Shown here: positions 1 to 9,200 of the stretch, one piece after another
How positions within the stretch are numbered: position 1 is the stretch's first letter
How the letters are laid out: the number at the start of each line of letters is the position of its first letter
IMG/VR virus record: IMGVR_UViG_3300042898_001370
Location: 1-53,292 of that record
Length of the DNA: 53,292 bases
Reading direction: 5' to 3' (one strand)
DNA from: a virus
The notes under the pieces: model-generated
The model's database searches: none
What the model was told of the DNA's origin: nothing
Seen by the model: only the letters and a program-made list of their open reading frames with translations
Position numbers and translations under genes: made by a program

Positions 1-11
1 TTGTATTTAGA

Positions 12-39
12 CAAAAAGGAAGGGCTCGAAAGCCCTTCC
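12..39 (-). terminator. Rho-independent terminator of the head operon
   Basis: Read on the minus strand, a 9-bp perfect GC-rich stem (18-26 with 31-39) is capped by a UUCG tetraloop and followed by a run of five T (13-17). It lies about 30 bases past the capsid gene stop and would end the capsid transcript. On the plus strand the hairpin has no T-tract after it, so it works one way. Confidence 0.93.
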
Positions 40-68
40 CCGTATATCGTTCTGTGAACGTAACTTTC

Positions 69-1265
69 TTATTGGAAAGTCAAGTTCTGAACAGCAATCT
101 CACCAACGTAGTCAGCAGCGTTACCGAATGATGACGCAGTGTTAGTTAGTTCGATGTAACCATAACGTGTCATGAATGATACGACTGGTTCGAATGTTGA
201 TGGATCAAGAACAACGCCTGAAGACATCAACGGAATGTATGGGCAGTAGAATGCTGCTGCATCAGTTTCCGATGAACCCTTGTATCCAACAAGTACTGGC
301 TGAGTGTCTGGTGCATATGAGTTAACAAATACACGCATTGCACCGTTAAGAGTACCAACGAACTTAGTGTTAGTTGGAGCTTCAAAAGTGCCTTCAGTTG
401 TACGAGCGAATGCAGAAGTTGTAGCTGACTGAAGAACAGTCAATGAAGCTGGTGAAACAACAGCCCAGTTACCTGCACCACGACGAGTACGCTGTGCAAT
501 CAAGTTTGCAACGCGGTTGATAAGAACAGCTAGAGCAGCGTGTTCGTCACCAACGTAAGTAGCAGTACCTGAAACAGTTGCCTGGTTGAATGTGTATTCA
601 GTTGAAGCAAGAGTTGCAAGTGAAAGCAAGATTTCCTGATCGATTTCAGCAGTAATTTCTTGTGCAAGAGCAGCCATAATTTCTGCTTCTACGTCGATAC
701 CATGCTGTGACTGAGCGTCCTGAGCAGCTTCGAAAGTCCAGCGAGCTTGTAGCTTACGTGACTTGGCTTCAACAGCCTGACGAAGAATCTGAACAGAAAT
801 CTGCTTACCACCGTTACCTTCAAGTGATGCAGTGTCAGCACCGGTGTATGCGTCGGTAGTATCAGTTCCCAACGGTACACGAGAATATGCTTGTGCAATC
901 TTGAATGGTGAAAGTGCTTCTTCACCAGCAGTTACAGATGTCTGTGCTGCTGAGTTGTCGGTTAAGCTGTTTGCGTAGCGAACACGTAGAGTGTGAATCT
1001 GACCAACTGGGCCGGTCATTGGCTGCACACCAACTAGTTCGTTTGCAATAACAGTAGGCATAACACGACGAATTACTGGAAGAATAACGCGGTTAAGTGT
1101 TGCGATATTACCAGCTGTTGTGGTACCGGCTGTAGATTCAGCAAGTAGTTGCTTCTTGGTATTTTCTAGCAATACGCCCATTGTTGAGCGACGATTGCCT
1201 TTTAAGCCTTCAAGCAGGGCGTCCTTGGTGTCTCCCCAACGGCTTTCTAAAAGTACATTTGACAT
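69..1265 (-). CDS. 23: Major capsid protein (gp23-like)
   Basis: This is the T4-type major capsid protein (HK97 fold), which forms the hexamers of the head shell. The 398-aa product starts with an ATG preceded by AGGAGAAAAT. The N-terminal ~43 residues look like a scaffold-binding delta region. A prohead protease site of the (L/I)xE type, LAE, lies at residues 41-43 before STAGTTTAGN, so mature protein probably starts at S44. It is last in the head operon, directly after scaffold and protease genes, as in T4, and is followed by a strong terminator. At 398 aa it is clearly shorter than T4 gp23 (521 aa), suggesting that an inserted surface domain is absent. Identification rests on the sequence pattern plus the 20-21-22-23 order. 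Confidence 0.93.
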   Translation of the reverse strand: MSNVLLESRWGDTKDALLEGLKGNRRSTMGVLLENTKKQLLAESTAGTTTAGNIATLNRVILPVIRRVMPTVIANELVGVQPMTGPVGQIHTLRVRYANSLTDNSAAQTSVTAGEEALSPFKIAQAYSRVPLGTDTTDAYTGADTASLEGNGGKQISVQILRQAVEAKSRKLQARWTFEAAQDAQSQHGIDVEAEIMAALAQEITAEIDQEILLSLATLASTEYTFNQATVSGTATYVGDEHAALAVLINRVANLIAQRTRRGAGNWAVVSPASLTVLQSATTSAFARTTEGTFEAPTNTKFVGTLNGAMRVFVNSYAPDTQPVLVGYKGSSETDAAAFYCPYIPLMSSGVVLDPSTFEPVVSFMTRYGYIELTNTASSFGNAADYVGEIAVQNLTFQ

Positions 1266-1296
1266 TTGAATTTTCTCCTAATTATGTCGTTTTTAA

Positions 1297-2409
1297 TTAA
1301 AGCCCGGCCAAACGCTTAATGTCAATTACATTGTCAGTTTCGGCAAATTCATCAACTTCAATTGTTTTCTTGGCAGTTTTATTACCAGTTGCTTCTACAA
1401 TAACAGCTTTAGTATTAGTCTTCTTTTCAGTAATTGCTTCTACTGAACCTGTATTGAGAACGGCTGGTAAATACTTATCGAAAGCGTTTTGTAGACGCGG
1501 TGTCTGTACGCTTTCTAGTAAAGTCTTCATTACTTGTTTCTTCTCCTCATTAAGCGGGGATAGAAGTTCATTCATAACCTTTGCTCTTTGAGTTGATTCT
1601 TTAATAATTCTAACTTCACGATCCTTTGATTCTACAAGCTTTGCTGCATTTTGTAGCTGGGCTGTAGTTTCTGCTAGCTGTCGGTCTTTTGATTCTAGCA
1701 TTTGCATAACCTTGCGAGTTTCAGCCTTATCGTTTAGATAAGTTACTGAGAATTCGCTAGCAAAAGCTTCGAACAACTTACGTCCAAATGTATTTTCTCT
1801 AGCAGACTGGATATCTTCTTTTAGCTGTGATAGTTCACTCTTAAGGTGAGTTCCAACTAGACCGCTAACCTTCTTGGCGCTTTCAGCAATAAATCTTGCC
1901 TTAAGTGCTTCCAATTGCTTGCGACCTTCAGCAACGAGTTTAACTTTCGCTTCAACAACAGCTTGTCTATCTTGTGAGAATTCTTTAATTTCTCTAGATA
2001 GAGCGTGGATGATGAACTTTTCAAGTTTTGCTTGACCTTCCATCTGAACTTTGCGATCAGCACGTAGTTCGCGGATTTCTTCGGCTAGTTTAGTAACCAT
2101 GAAGTCGTTGAATTTAGTTGCATTTTCACGAAGCTTTAGCTGTGATTTTACTCTGTCTTCATTCATTGCTTTTCTTTCAGATTGAAATTCTGCAATTTCA
2201 CCTGAAAGATTGTCGGTAACCATCTTGTCAAGAGCTTCAACCATAACAGTACGATCATGTTCGTAACGTTGTGCAAATTCCTCACGGAGTTCTACACGAA
2301 CTTGTTCACGAGCTTCATTCAATTTAAGTTCCCAGGCTTCATTTAACTGCTGCCCGATATCTTCGTTGATGAGTCCGCTTTCAAGTAATGGCTTAATAGC
2401 ATCTAACAT
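1297..2409 (-). CDS. 22: Prohead core scaffold protein (gp22-like)
   Basis: A 370-aa, highly charged, almost wholly alpha-helical protein with long coiled-coil stretches (about residues 15-290) and very few Gly or Pro. This is the make-up of the T4 gp22 internal scaffold, which shapes the prohead and is then chopped up by the protease. Candidate (L/I)xE cleavage sites are scattered through it. It lies between the protease gene (15 bases upstream) and the capsid gene (31 bases downstream), the canonical gp22 place. T4 gp22 is 269 aa, so this one is longer. The start has AAAGGAAT upstream. The assignment relies on position and composition rather than on conserved residues. Confidence 0.85.
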   Translation of the reverse strand: MLDAIKPLLESGLINEDIGQQLNEAWELKLNEAREQVRVELREEFAQRYEHDRTVMVEALDKMVTDNLSGEIAEFQSERKAMNEDRVKSQLKLRENATKFNDFMVTKLAEEIRELRADRKVQMEGQAKLEKFIIHALSREIKEFSQDRQAVVEAKVKLVAEGRKQLEALKARFIAESAKKVSGLVGTHLKSELSQLKEDIQSARENTFGRKLFEAFASEFSVTYLNDKAETRKVMQMLESKDRQLAETTAQLQNAAKLVESKDREVRIIKESTQRAKVMNELLSPLNEEKKQVMKTLLESVQTPRLQNAFDKYLPAVLNTGSVEAITEKKTNTKAVIVEATGNKTAKKTIEVDEFAETDNVIDIKRLAGL

Positions 2410-2423
2410 TTATTTGATTCCTT

Positions 2424-3059
2424 TTATATTTTAAGTTCATTGATGAGACGCTTTACTTCCTCACCAAGGAATCGTTGTATTTTTTTGTCACCCTGAGCTT
2501 CCTTAGCAATCTCTAACATTTTATGTCCGTGTTTCATGTTCATGAGACTTTCATAAATTGCTTTGGGATATGCGTTTGGTGCGCTAGGTTGGGCAACGAT
2601 ATCAACAGTGATGATTTCAAAATCACTGACTTTACCATCCATGTCGTTTACATTACCTGATCCACGACTAGATACACCTAGCTTTACTCCTGACTCCAAC
2701 ATTGTTCTTACGAGTTGACCCATTGGAGTAGGAAGAATTTTTAGCTTGCCAAAACCATTGGCACCGTCCATCCACATGCTTGTAATCATGTGAGATACAC
2801 GGTCTAAATTGATTTTAAGATCATCTGGATGGTCAACTTCACCCAATACTGAATAACCTTCTGAGATTTGTCTGTTTAGAGTATCCACGGCAGTTTCAAT
2901 TTCATTGACGGGGTAAACACGCTCGTTTGCGTTCTTTACCCCGCCCTGAATGAAAATCCCCTTCATGTAGAGGGTCTTAAAATCAGCGCCCTCTTCATGA
3001 ATTGACTCGACCACCATTCCTGCGCGGTCGAACGTTAGATTTTCTCTGAGATAAGCCAT
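2424..3059 (-). CDS. 21: Prohead maturation protease (gp21-like)
   Basis: Serine protease of the T4 gp21 / herpesvirus assemblin type, which activates inside the prohead, cleaves scaffold and capsid N-termini, and then itself. The 211-aa length is essentially that of T4 gp21 (212 aa). The expected motifs are visible: the His block GEVDHP (His77) and the nucleophile block GVKLGVSSRGSG (Ser130/Ser131), followed by the hydrophobic strand FEIITVDIVAQPSAPNA (from about residue 147) typical of the family. The gene starts at ATG after an AAGGA-containing leader and sits between the acidic core protein and the scaffold gene, so it is probably co-translated with them. Confidence 0.94.
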   Translation of the reverse strand: MAYLRENLTFDRAGMVVESIHEEGADFKTLYMKGIFIQGGVKNANERVYPVNEIETAVDTLNRQISEGYSVLGEVDHPDDLKINLDRVSHMITSMWMDGANGFGKLKILPTPMGQLVRTMLESGVKLGVSSRGSGNVNDMDGKVSDFEIITVDIVAQPSAPNAYPKAIYESLMNMKHGHKMLEIAKEAQGDKKIQRFLGEEVKRLINELKI

Positions 3060-3073
3060 TCTCTCAGTTTTCC

Positions 3074-3916
3074 TTAGCGAGCTGGTCTACGAGCAGGTCT
3101 ACGTGATTCTGCTACTGGGCTTCTAGTGTGTGCGCCGTCATCACCGTGCTTTGGCTTAGGAGCTGCTTCACCCTTGTCCTTGAAGTTATCCTTACCTGGA
3201 CTATTCTTGAAGTTACCTGCGCCCTTTACTGAGGTTTCACCCTTTGAGTAAAAGTTGCTTGGTGCTTTAGGAGCTGTAGGAACTGCTTCACTGGCGCCGC
3301 TGAACTTTACTGGATGACTGTCCATACCAGCTTGTCCTGATCCTTGAAGACCTGGGCTCTTAGTTTGAACGCCGTTGTCGCCGTGAGTTACAGAAATCTT
3401 CTTAAGTTGAACTGCTTCCATCATTGCTTCTTCGTCTTCTTCAGCTCCGAATTCCATTTCTTCTTCGCCGTCATCAGCTCCGAATTCCATTTCTTCTTCG
3501 CCGCCGAAGTCTGCATCAGCGCCGCCGCCCATGATGTCTTCGAATTCAGCCATCAATTGGTCAAGCTTGTCTTCGATACGGATTACAGCGTCTTCAACTT
3601 CTTCGCCTTCTTCGTCGCCGAAGTCTTCGGTGCCGTCAAGTTCAACATCTTCTTCACTATCAGTGAAGTCAAAATCGTCTTCTTCTTCTTCAGTAACACC
3701 GGCTTCTTCAGCATTGATTTCGTCAAGTAGATCGCCTACTTGTCCGCCCATGTCATCTTCCATCACATCGTCTTCCATTTCGTCTTCTTCGGCCATAATT
3801 GACTCAAAGATTTCTCTTGATCTTTCTACTACGATTTCGTGGAATAGTTCATTGGCTCTATCGTTATCTTCATTGATAACGAGGTCCATTAGTTGTTCGA
3901 ATTTTTTGATATCCAT
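3074..3916 (-). CDS. Acidic prohead core protein, gp67/gp68 position
   Basis: A 280-aa bipolar protein. Residues 1-40 form a helix. Residues ~40-165 are extremely acidic (Glu/Asp/Gly) and carry a duplicated MEFGA block. Residues ~170-280 are a basic, Gly/Pro/Ser-rich disordered tail with two related motifs, HGDNGVQTKSP and HGDDGAHTRSP, ending in RRPARRPAR. It occupies the slot of T4 genes 67/68 between portal and protease, whose products are small prohead core proteins. It may serve as an internal core protein destined for proteolysis. The RBS AGGAGAAATTT is strong. I recognise the position and the N-terminal style, not a defined domain. Confidence 0.75.
   Translation of the reverse strand: MDIKKFEQLMDLVINEDNDRANELFHEIVVERSREIFESIMAEEDEMEDDVMEDDMGGQVGDLLDEINAEEAGVTEEEEDDFDFTDSEEDVELDGTEDFGDEEGEEVEDAVIRIEDKLDQLMAEFEDIMGGGADADFGGEEEMEFGADDGEEEMEFGAEEDEEAMMEAVQLKKISVTHGDNGVQTKSPGLQGSGQAGMDSHPVKFSGASEAVPTAPKAPSNFYSKGETSVKGAGNFKNSPGKDNFKDKGEAAPKPKHGDDGAHTRSPVAESRRPARRPAR
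3441..3503. repeat. Direct repeat, 30 bp, period 33, inside the acidic core gene
   Basis: The 30 bases at 3441-3470 recur exactly at 3474-3503, giving two copies of an EEEMEFGA-type peptide. It is an in-frame duplication that lengthens the acidic segment. Confidence 0.85.
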
Positions 3917-3953
3917 TTAAATTTCTCCTGATGCTTGAATGGCTTTGTAGACT

Positions 3954-3961
3954 TACTTATG
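3954..3961 (-). promoter_or_regulatory. Weak late-promoter-like box upstream of the acidic core gene
   Basis: Minus-strand CATAAGTA, one or two bases off the G/CATAAATA box seen elsewhere. A start about 6 bases on would leave a 32-base leader carrying AGGAG. The same ATAAGTA variant precedes gp47, so it may be a real sub-class. Confidence 0.35.
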
Positions 3962-4022
3962 CCACTAGCAGGAAAAATGTTCAATAACTATGTATTTTTT
4001 GAGTTTTTAGAAAAGATATACA

Positions 4023-4256
4023 TTATAGTGCCGGAGCACCTTCTCCCTCTTCAGGTTTTACACCATATTGCTTGCGAACTTTTTCTAAGTATTGCTTCTT
4101 TTCATAGCTTCTAACATCTAGCATTCTACGTAATTTACGAATTTGCTTTAAGGTTAACTTTGTTTTTCTAGATGTTCTATAGGTAGGTTTGCTGTTGTCA
4201 GCATTGACATCTTGCAGTCCATTAATAGGTGCGTCAAACATTTCGTAAAGTTGCAT
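4023..4256 (-). CDS. Small basic head-module protein, unknown function
   Basis: A 77-aa, Lys/Arg-rich, helical protein (TKLTLKQIRKLRRML, then YLEKVRKQYG) with a short acidic tail. It lies between portal and protease genes, where T4 has genes 67 and 68. It is basic whereas T4 gp67 is acidic, so I do not equate them. Its charge suits pairing with the very acidic protein encoded next to it or with DNA. The ATG lies exactly five bases after the late box at 4262-4269 and no Shine-Dalgarno can be present, so a leaderless message is predicted. An internal Met6 is the only nearby alternative start. Confidence 0.7.
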   Translation of the reverse strand: MQLYEMFDAPINGLQDVNADNSKPTYRTSRKTKLTLKQIRKLRRMLDVRSYEKKQYLEKVRKQYGVKPEEGEGAPAL

Positions 4257-4260
4257 AGTT

Positions 4261-4458
4261 TTATTTATCTTTTTGTGTTTTGAAGTCTATCCAAAAACCG
4301 ATTGCTACAATAAGATTCATCCCAAGCGAAGCCAAGAGTATGTGTATATCTTGATAGACATTCATATTCATACTTAAATGAACATGACCTACCATCCAAA
4401 AGGGAATAGCTAAATTTTGAGAAATCCAAATTAAAAGAAACTTGATAAACTCTCTCAT
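4261..4458 (-). CDS. Small two-helix membrane protein in head operon
   Basis: A 65-aa protein with two hydrophobic segments (about residues 5-25 and 38-57), ending in a charged DFKTQKDK tail. It fits between the portal stop (4464) and the next gene with a 5-base gap, and its stop codon lies inside the late-promoter box of that gene. The ribosome-binding site is weak (TTTAGATG). T4 initiates prohead assembly on the inner membrane with help from membrane protein gp40. A similar anchoring role is possible here but is inference only. An overlapping 73-aa frame (4265-4486) is less likely because it starts inside the portal gene. Confidence 0.55.
   Translation of the reverse strand: MREFIKFLLIWISQNLAIPFWMVGHVHLSMNMNVYQDIHILLASLGMNLIVAIGFWIDFKTQKDK
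4262..4269 (-). promoter_or_regulatory. Late promoter box GATAAATA, leaderless type
   Basis: Minus-strand GATAAATA followed by AAACT and then the ATG of the 77-aa gene. With T4-like geometry (box at -13 to -6) the transcript would start on the A of ATG. The box also contains the stop codon of the preceding membrane-protein gene. Confidence 0.65.
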
Positions 4459-4463
4459 CTAAA

Positions 4464-6254
4464 TTAGATTTGCATTCCGCCGCCACCTACGGGTCCAGCT
4501 GCGCCTCCGGGAACTGCTTCTCCGCCAGCACTGCCCACCGGCCCTGCTACGTCAAGTTCCGAATCACCCATTTCTTCACTAGATTCAATACTATCGGCAG
4601 TTTCCATATCTGATTCAAAGTCCCCAGTAGAAACACCAATGTTACGCAAATCGCTGCCTGCAGGATCGGAAGTAACTTCTTCTTTGTTTTCTTCTTCCCA
4701 CATACTTTCGTTACGTTTAATTTCTTCTTCAGTAAGACCTAAGAATCGTTCTAGTGCAAATCTCTTTGAAATGTATGGGAAAGCTTCCATGCTAGTGAAG
4801 GTACCTACTCTAGCATTATCTAGTTCACTTTGACGATATGCAGCAAAGTTCTGAGGAGGATTGAATACTAATTGGAATAGACTTGTATCAATGTTGAAGC
4901 CTCTCCAACGCAAGAACAATTTAAATTCTTCGTCAAACTTCATTGCCATGTAGTTCTGTAAACGTTCACAGTATTGATTGAATCTAAATTCTTGAATCAT
5001 CGCAGTACCGACACGACCATCACTCAATGGGGTAGTGTTGTCATCCGGGCCAGTTGGTAAGTAAGATGACGGGACACGAAGACCACGAGCAAGACGATTG
5101 TTGAAGTATTTCAAGTCATCGATTTCGCCTAGATTCTGTCCACCTGGAAGAACTTCAACTGATGAACCGCGACCTTCTGCTGTGACAGGGAAGAAGTAAT
5201 CTTCGTTCATTGACAGTGGGTTGTATGTAGCGTCAACGATTGATTGTCCGCCGTATACTGAAGGGATTCTGCGCTGGTGAATTTCATTCTTAACACGCTC
5301 AACGAATGCCATAGCTAAGTGACTTGGCATATTACCAACGTCAATCTTGAACATTCTACGTTCAGGAGCACGTTGTACACGATAGATGAGAACAGCGTCT
5401 TCTAATAGTTCTTTCTGCTTGTAGACCTTAAAGATGTTCTCAAGGATTGACTGTCCAAACGGCCAGAATCTGTCAAGCCCTTCAGTCAATGATACGTGAA
5501 CAACATGTTTTGAATCTACCGCAGACTCACTCTGTCCTAATGTGAAACGTGATCCTGTAGTGTTATATGGCATTGCCGGAGTAGTATAGCCGCCGCTTTG
5601 TCCGCCGCCGCCTGAACCGCCTAAGCCAGTTGCAGGGTTAGCTGCAAAATCAGTGTTGGTCTTTTGTGCAACACTAAGATTCTGTAAGTTAATATTGATA
5701 TCTTTGATGACATACTGTTCCGGCTTCTTGCCTTCACTTTCGTTAACGATTACTTTAATAACCTTAACCATGTCAATCCAGTAAAGCTTGAAGTTTTCTG
5801 GATCACGAACGAATGCCTGATCTCCGTACTTGATTACGTTGCGGAAAATCTTAAACATACGAACATCAAATTCGTTTAGCTTACACCATTGTTGAAGTTG
5901 TTTAGTAAGCAATTCTACTTCATGTGGAGTAGGGTCTTCTTTAAATTCAAAACTGAATGGTGTTTTATTATGTTCGTTTCTCTGAGTACTAAACTCAGCA
6001 ATAATATCCAAACAAGCGTTAATTTCAGCATCAACATCCATCATTTCATATTGGTTGTAACGCTCAATTCTATTAGGATGTCCAGTATAGACTTCTGGTA
6101 GCCTACTCATATAATTCTTGTAGCCGAACTCAGTATTACTATAGCCGCCTGACGGGACGCCACCGCTGCTATTCCAAGCACCTGCGTTACTGTTCATTCC
6201 TGAGATAGGACTTGATACACCGGACTTGTTTAAGAATTTCTTTTTATATGACAT
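4464..6254 (-). CDS. 20: Portal vertex protein (gp20-like)
   Basis: Dodecameric portal through which DNA is packaged and ejected, and on which the head is initiated. The 596-aa product (T4 gp20 is 524 aa) contains the family's recognisable central region: INACLDIIAEFSTQRN near residue 78, the stretch around HVVHVSLTEGLDRFWPFGQS, EDAVLIYRVQRAPERRMFKIDVGN, and the C-terminal part around LARGLRVPSSYLPTG and FRFNQYCERLQNYMAMKFDEEFK. The N-terminal 40 residues and the C-terminal ~90 (acidic, then Gly/Ala/Pro-rich) look disordered. It heads the head operon and is preceded by a CATAAATA late box and the tape-measure gene. Confidence 0.95.
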   Translation of the reverse strand: MSYKKKFLNKSGVSSPISGMNSNAGAWNSSGGVPSGGYSNTEFGYKNYMSRLPEVYTGHPNRIERYNQYEMMDVDAEINACLDIIAEFSTQRNEHNKTPFSFEFKEDPTPHEVELLTKQLQQWCKLNEFDVRMFKIFRNVIKYGDQAFVRDPENFKLYWIDMVKVIKVIVNESEGKKPEQYVIKDININLQNLSVAQKTNTDFAANPATGLGGSGGGGQSGGYTTPAMPYNTTGSRFTLGQSESAVDSKHVVHVSLTEGLDRFWPFGQSILENIFKVYKQKELLEDAVLIYRVQRAPERRMFKIDVGNMPSHLAMAFVERVKNEIHQRRIPSVYGGQSIVDATYNPLSMNEDYFFPVTAEGRGSSVEVLPGGQNLGEIDDLKYFNNRLARGLRVPSSYLPTGPDDNTTPLSDGRVGTAMIQEFRFNQYCERLQNYMAMKFDEEFKLFLRWRGFNIDTSLFQLVFNPPQNFAAYRQSELDNARVGTFTSMEAFPYISKRFALERFLGLTEEEIKRNESMWEEENKEEVTSDPAGSDLRNIGVSTGDFESDMETADSIESSEEMGDSELDVAGPVGSAGGEAVPGGAAGPVGGGGMQI

Positions 6255-6278
6255 TTTTACCGCTCTTGGTTGTTTAAG

Positions 6279-6286
6279 TATTTATG
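6279..6286 (-). promoter_or_regulatory. 20: Late promoter box CATAAATA for the head operon
   Basis: Minus-strand CATAAATA abutting the stop codon of the tape-measure gene. The predicted start near 6273 gives a leader of about 19 bases containing AAGAGCGG before the portal ATG. Confidence 0.6.
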
Positions 6287-9200
6287 TTAAACCATACTGT
6301 TCTTTAATATCTTTTCTCTAGTATCGTTACCATCAGAGATAGCACTAACCATATCGCCTAGTTTACTGAGCATACCCTCTACTAATTCAGCATTCATATT
6401 CACTACTCTTTCGAGAATTTCTTTTTCCATAGTTGGCGCAGTAGAAGATATTGCGTTGGATATTTCTGGTGTCTCTGCCGGAGTTTTAGCTAATTTCGCC
6501 AATACCGAATCTTGTGTTAGTGGAGTTATCATTTCAGAGCCGTGCATTTCAACTGGATATCCAGAATCCGGACCTTTGACTAAGCCGCCTTTTCTAGCTT
6601 GTAAAGAAGATTTTTTAGGAGACTCAATGTGCATATGACTGTAATGCCCTGGTGCCTTCCATATAACTTTAAATCCATCTGATCTGGCAGAATCTGCAAT
6701 TTGATCAAACTTAGCTCTTGCCTTAGGATCTTTTGATTCATTTACGCCTCTGCCGATGTTAATGTCAATTGCTCTTCCCTCATAATGGCCTCTACCTTTA
6801 TGCACCGGTGCTACTCCACCGAATGCAGGATGTTCAGCCACTCTAATTCCCTGATCTTGTAATCGTTGTCCTAGGGCAACAATATCTTTGCTTCCGCCGC
6901 CTTGGCCCGCATTTTTTCCTTCTTTTAATACCTCAACTTTTCCTGCTTTAAACCCTTCAATTTTTTCCATGGCATTTAGCATAGCAGTTCTTTGTTCAGG
7001 AGTCAAATCACGCAGCGGAGTATTAGAGTTTACCCCTAATGCTTTTACAATAGTGTTTATGTAGCCTCTTGTATCATTTTCATTAGGCGGAGCATATTTA
7101 CTGATTGCTCCGGCAATAGTTTTGTTTTTATATTTGCTAGTATTAAACAGTAGTTCCTCTTTTGCTTTGCGACCCTGTTCATACGAGGAGAATACTGCAA
7201 AACCTCCGGATTGCCCTACTGCTCCCTGACTTCTTGCAAAATCACCAGCCCTAATATTTCCGGGGTTATTATTTCGCCAAGCTAGTGTCCCTGTTCGTTT
7301 TTCTTCTCTGCCATCTTCATATTGAAGGTTAGTATATCCCGCGCCGCCTCCTGTTACCTTTGTCGCTGATCCACTTGTGCTGGTTGAGTCGCTGTCGGCA
7401 TAATTAGAGCTACCAGGAGAGCTATCAGGAGAGCTACTAGGAGAGCTACTAGGAGAGCTACCGTCAGTGCTTGCGTCCTCGTCTTCTTCATCAACACCTG
7501 CTATTTTATTTAGGATCTTTGAAGCATCAGTTAAACTTCTTCTAAACTGCATCATAGATTCTTCAGTGAATCTATGTCGTTTCATTTCGGCTTCTCTAAG
7601 ACTATCTGTGCTTAGTGCAGCATCTGCCAATGAAGTCTTGAGTCTTTCAATATAATCAACTACATCAAGCTCATTATCATCTTCCATGGGAGTGCCTAAT
7701 AACCCAGAAGATTTTCCTTTAACTTTGCTATTAATAGATCCCATTGCATTAATTGATTTATTTTGGTCTGCAAACATTTTTACAGCTTTTGCGAAAGTGC
7801 CGGTGATAGTCGCAAATGCTTGCACTGTTTTAGCAAATGCCGTTACAGTTTTAGCAAATGCTATTATAAGTTTACCGAACGATTCTATATTTTTTCCGAA
7901 TGACGTAGCAACGGAAGAGGACATCCCTTTATTCGGACTGCCTAATTTATTTACAATTTCACCAAACTTCTCTACATGCTTACCGAATGCATCAGCAAAC
8001 TTACCGTCGGCAGTTGCAGCGGATGCTTTTGCTGCATCTTTAGATTCGGGTTTAACAGCACTTAATTTTTTATCCAAATATTCGGTTTCAGATTTTACTC
8101 TATCTGCTTGAGCTTGGTTAGCTAAATTATCCATGAACATAAATCTACCGATATGTTCTATTCCGCGAGCTAACGATGATTGAGTTTTTTCCCAAGTTGA
8201 CGCTCTTTCCCAATTTTTGTCATCTTGGCTTTGGATAGTTTTAGAGTCTAGATCTTTACCTACACCAGCGGCACCAAATCCTGCATCAATTACGTATGCG
8301 CCGCCTGCAACAATCGCAGCACCTTTTGCTGCTTTTAATAGTTGTGCTCCTTTACCAGCAGCGGCTGCTCCGCCTGCACCGGCTGCTCCTGCACCTGCTG
8401 CTCCTGCGCCTGCTGCTCCTGCGCCTGCTGCTCCTGCACCGGCTGCTCTTGCGCCTGCTGCTCCTGCGCCTGCTGCTCCTGCGCCTGCTGCTCCTGCACC
8501 GGCTGCTCTTGCGCCGCCTGCTGCTGCTCCTCCTGCTAATCTAGCAAGTCCGCCCCTAGCTGCAATTGCAAGTGCAGCTAACCCAGCTGCGCCTGCTAGT
8601 GCGATTAATGCGGTGGAAGCAATCCCTAAATTACCTGCAAAACTATCAAATGCTGTTCTTAGAGCAATTTCAGTTTCAGTTAATATATTTCTAGCTTGCT
8701 GACGAGAATCTTCTGCTGCTTTACCCTTTCCGGCTGCATTATCATCTATTCTTTTTTGTATATCGGCTGCTGCCTTTTCTTGATCTAAGCCGAACAGTCT
8801 GTTGCGTTCGGTTATACCACCGGTACCGCCGACTAAGTTTGCAGCATCAGGGCTTATCGCAGCGGCTATTTTAAGTTGATCCTGAGCCTTAGCAGAACTA
8901 TCGGTTATAGCTTGAGTGTATTTTGCTGCGTCCTTCGCAGAGTTTATATTTCCGGCCCTAGTTTCTCTAGCTAATTCTTGAATGGTACCTAGGGTTCCAC
9001 TAACTGCCATAGTGCCTAAACCTTCGGTAATAGGAGCTCCGGCCAGCGCCTGTCCATAACCCCTGCCTGCCTCTTCCCCTTGAAGTGCAGTTATTTGAGC
9101 CTTAGTAGCCATTGCTAATTCAACTTGTGCAGCAAGTTTCTGTTTTTCTTCTTCAGTTGATGCCGACGCTATTTTTTTATTCATGTCGGCTACATATAGC

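Noticed and set aside
3344-3920. Plus-strand Ser-rich and Phe-rich frames opposite the acidic core gene
   Set aside because: GAA/GAT codon runs read backwards give TTC/ATC/TCT. Composition explains them fully.
4265-4486. 73-aa minus frame overlapping the portal 3' end
   Set aside because: It starts inside the portal gene without a ribosome site; the alternative frame at 4261-4458 fits the gap neatly and has sensible membrane segments.
8217-8702. Plus-strand frames rich in Ala/Pro, Leu or Cys opposite the tape-measure gene
   Set aside because: They are shadows of the 15-bp minisatellite read in other frames; no ribosome site, and the minus frame carries real domains on both sides.
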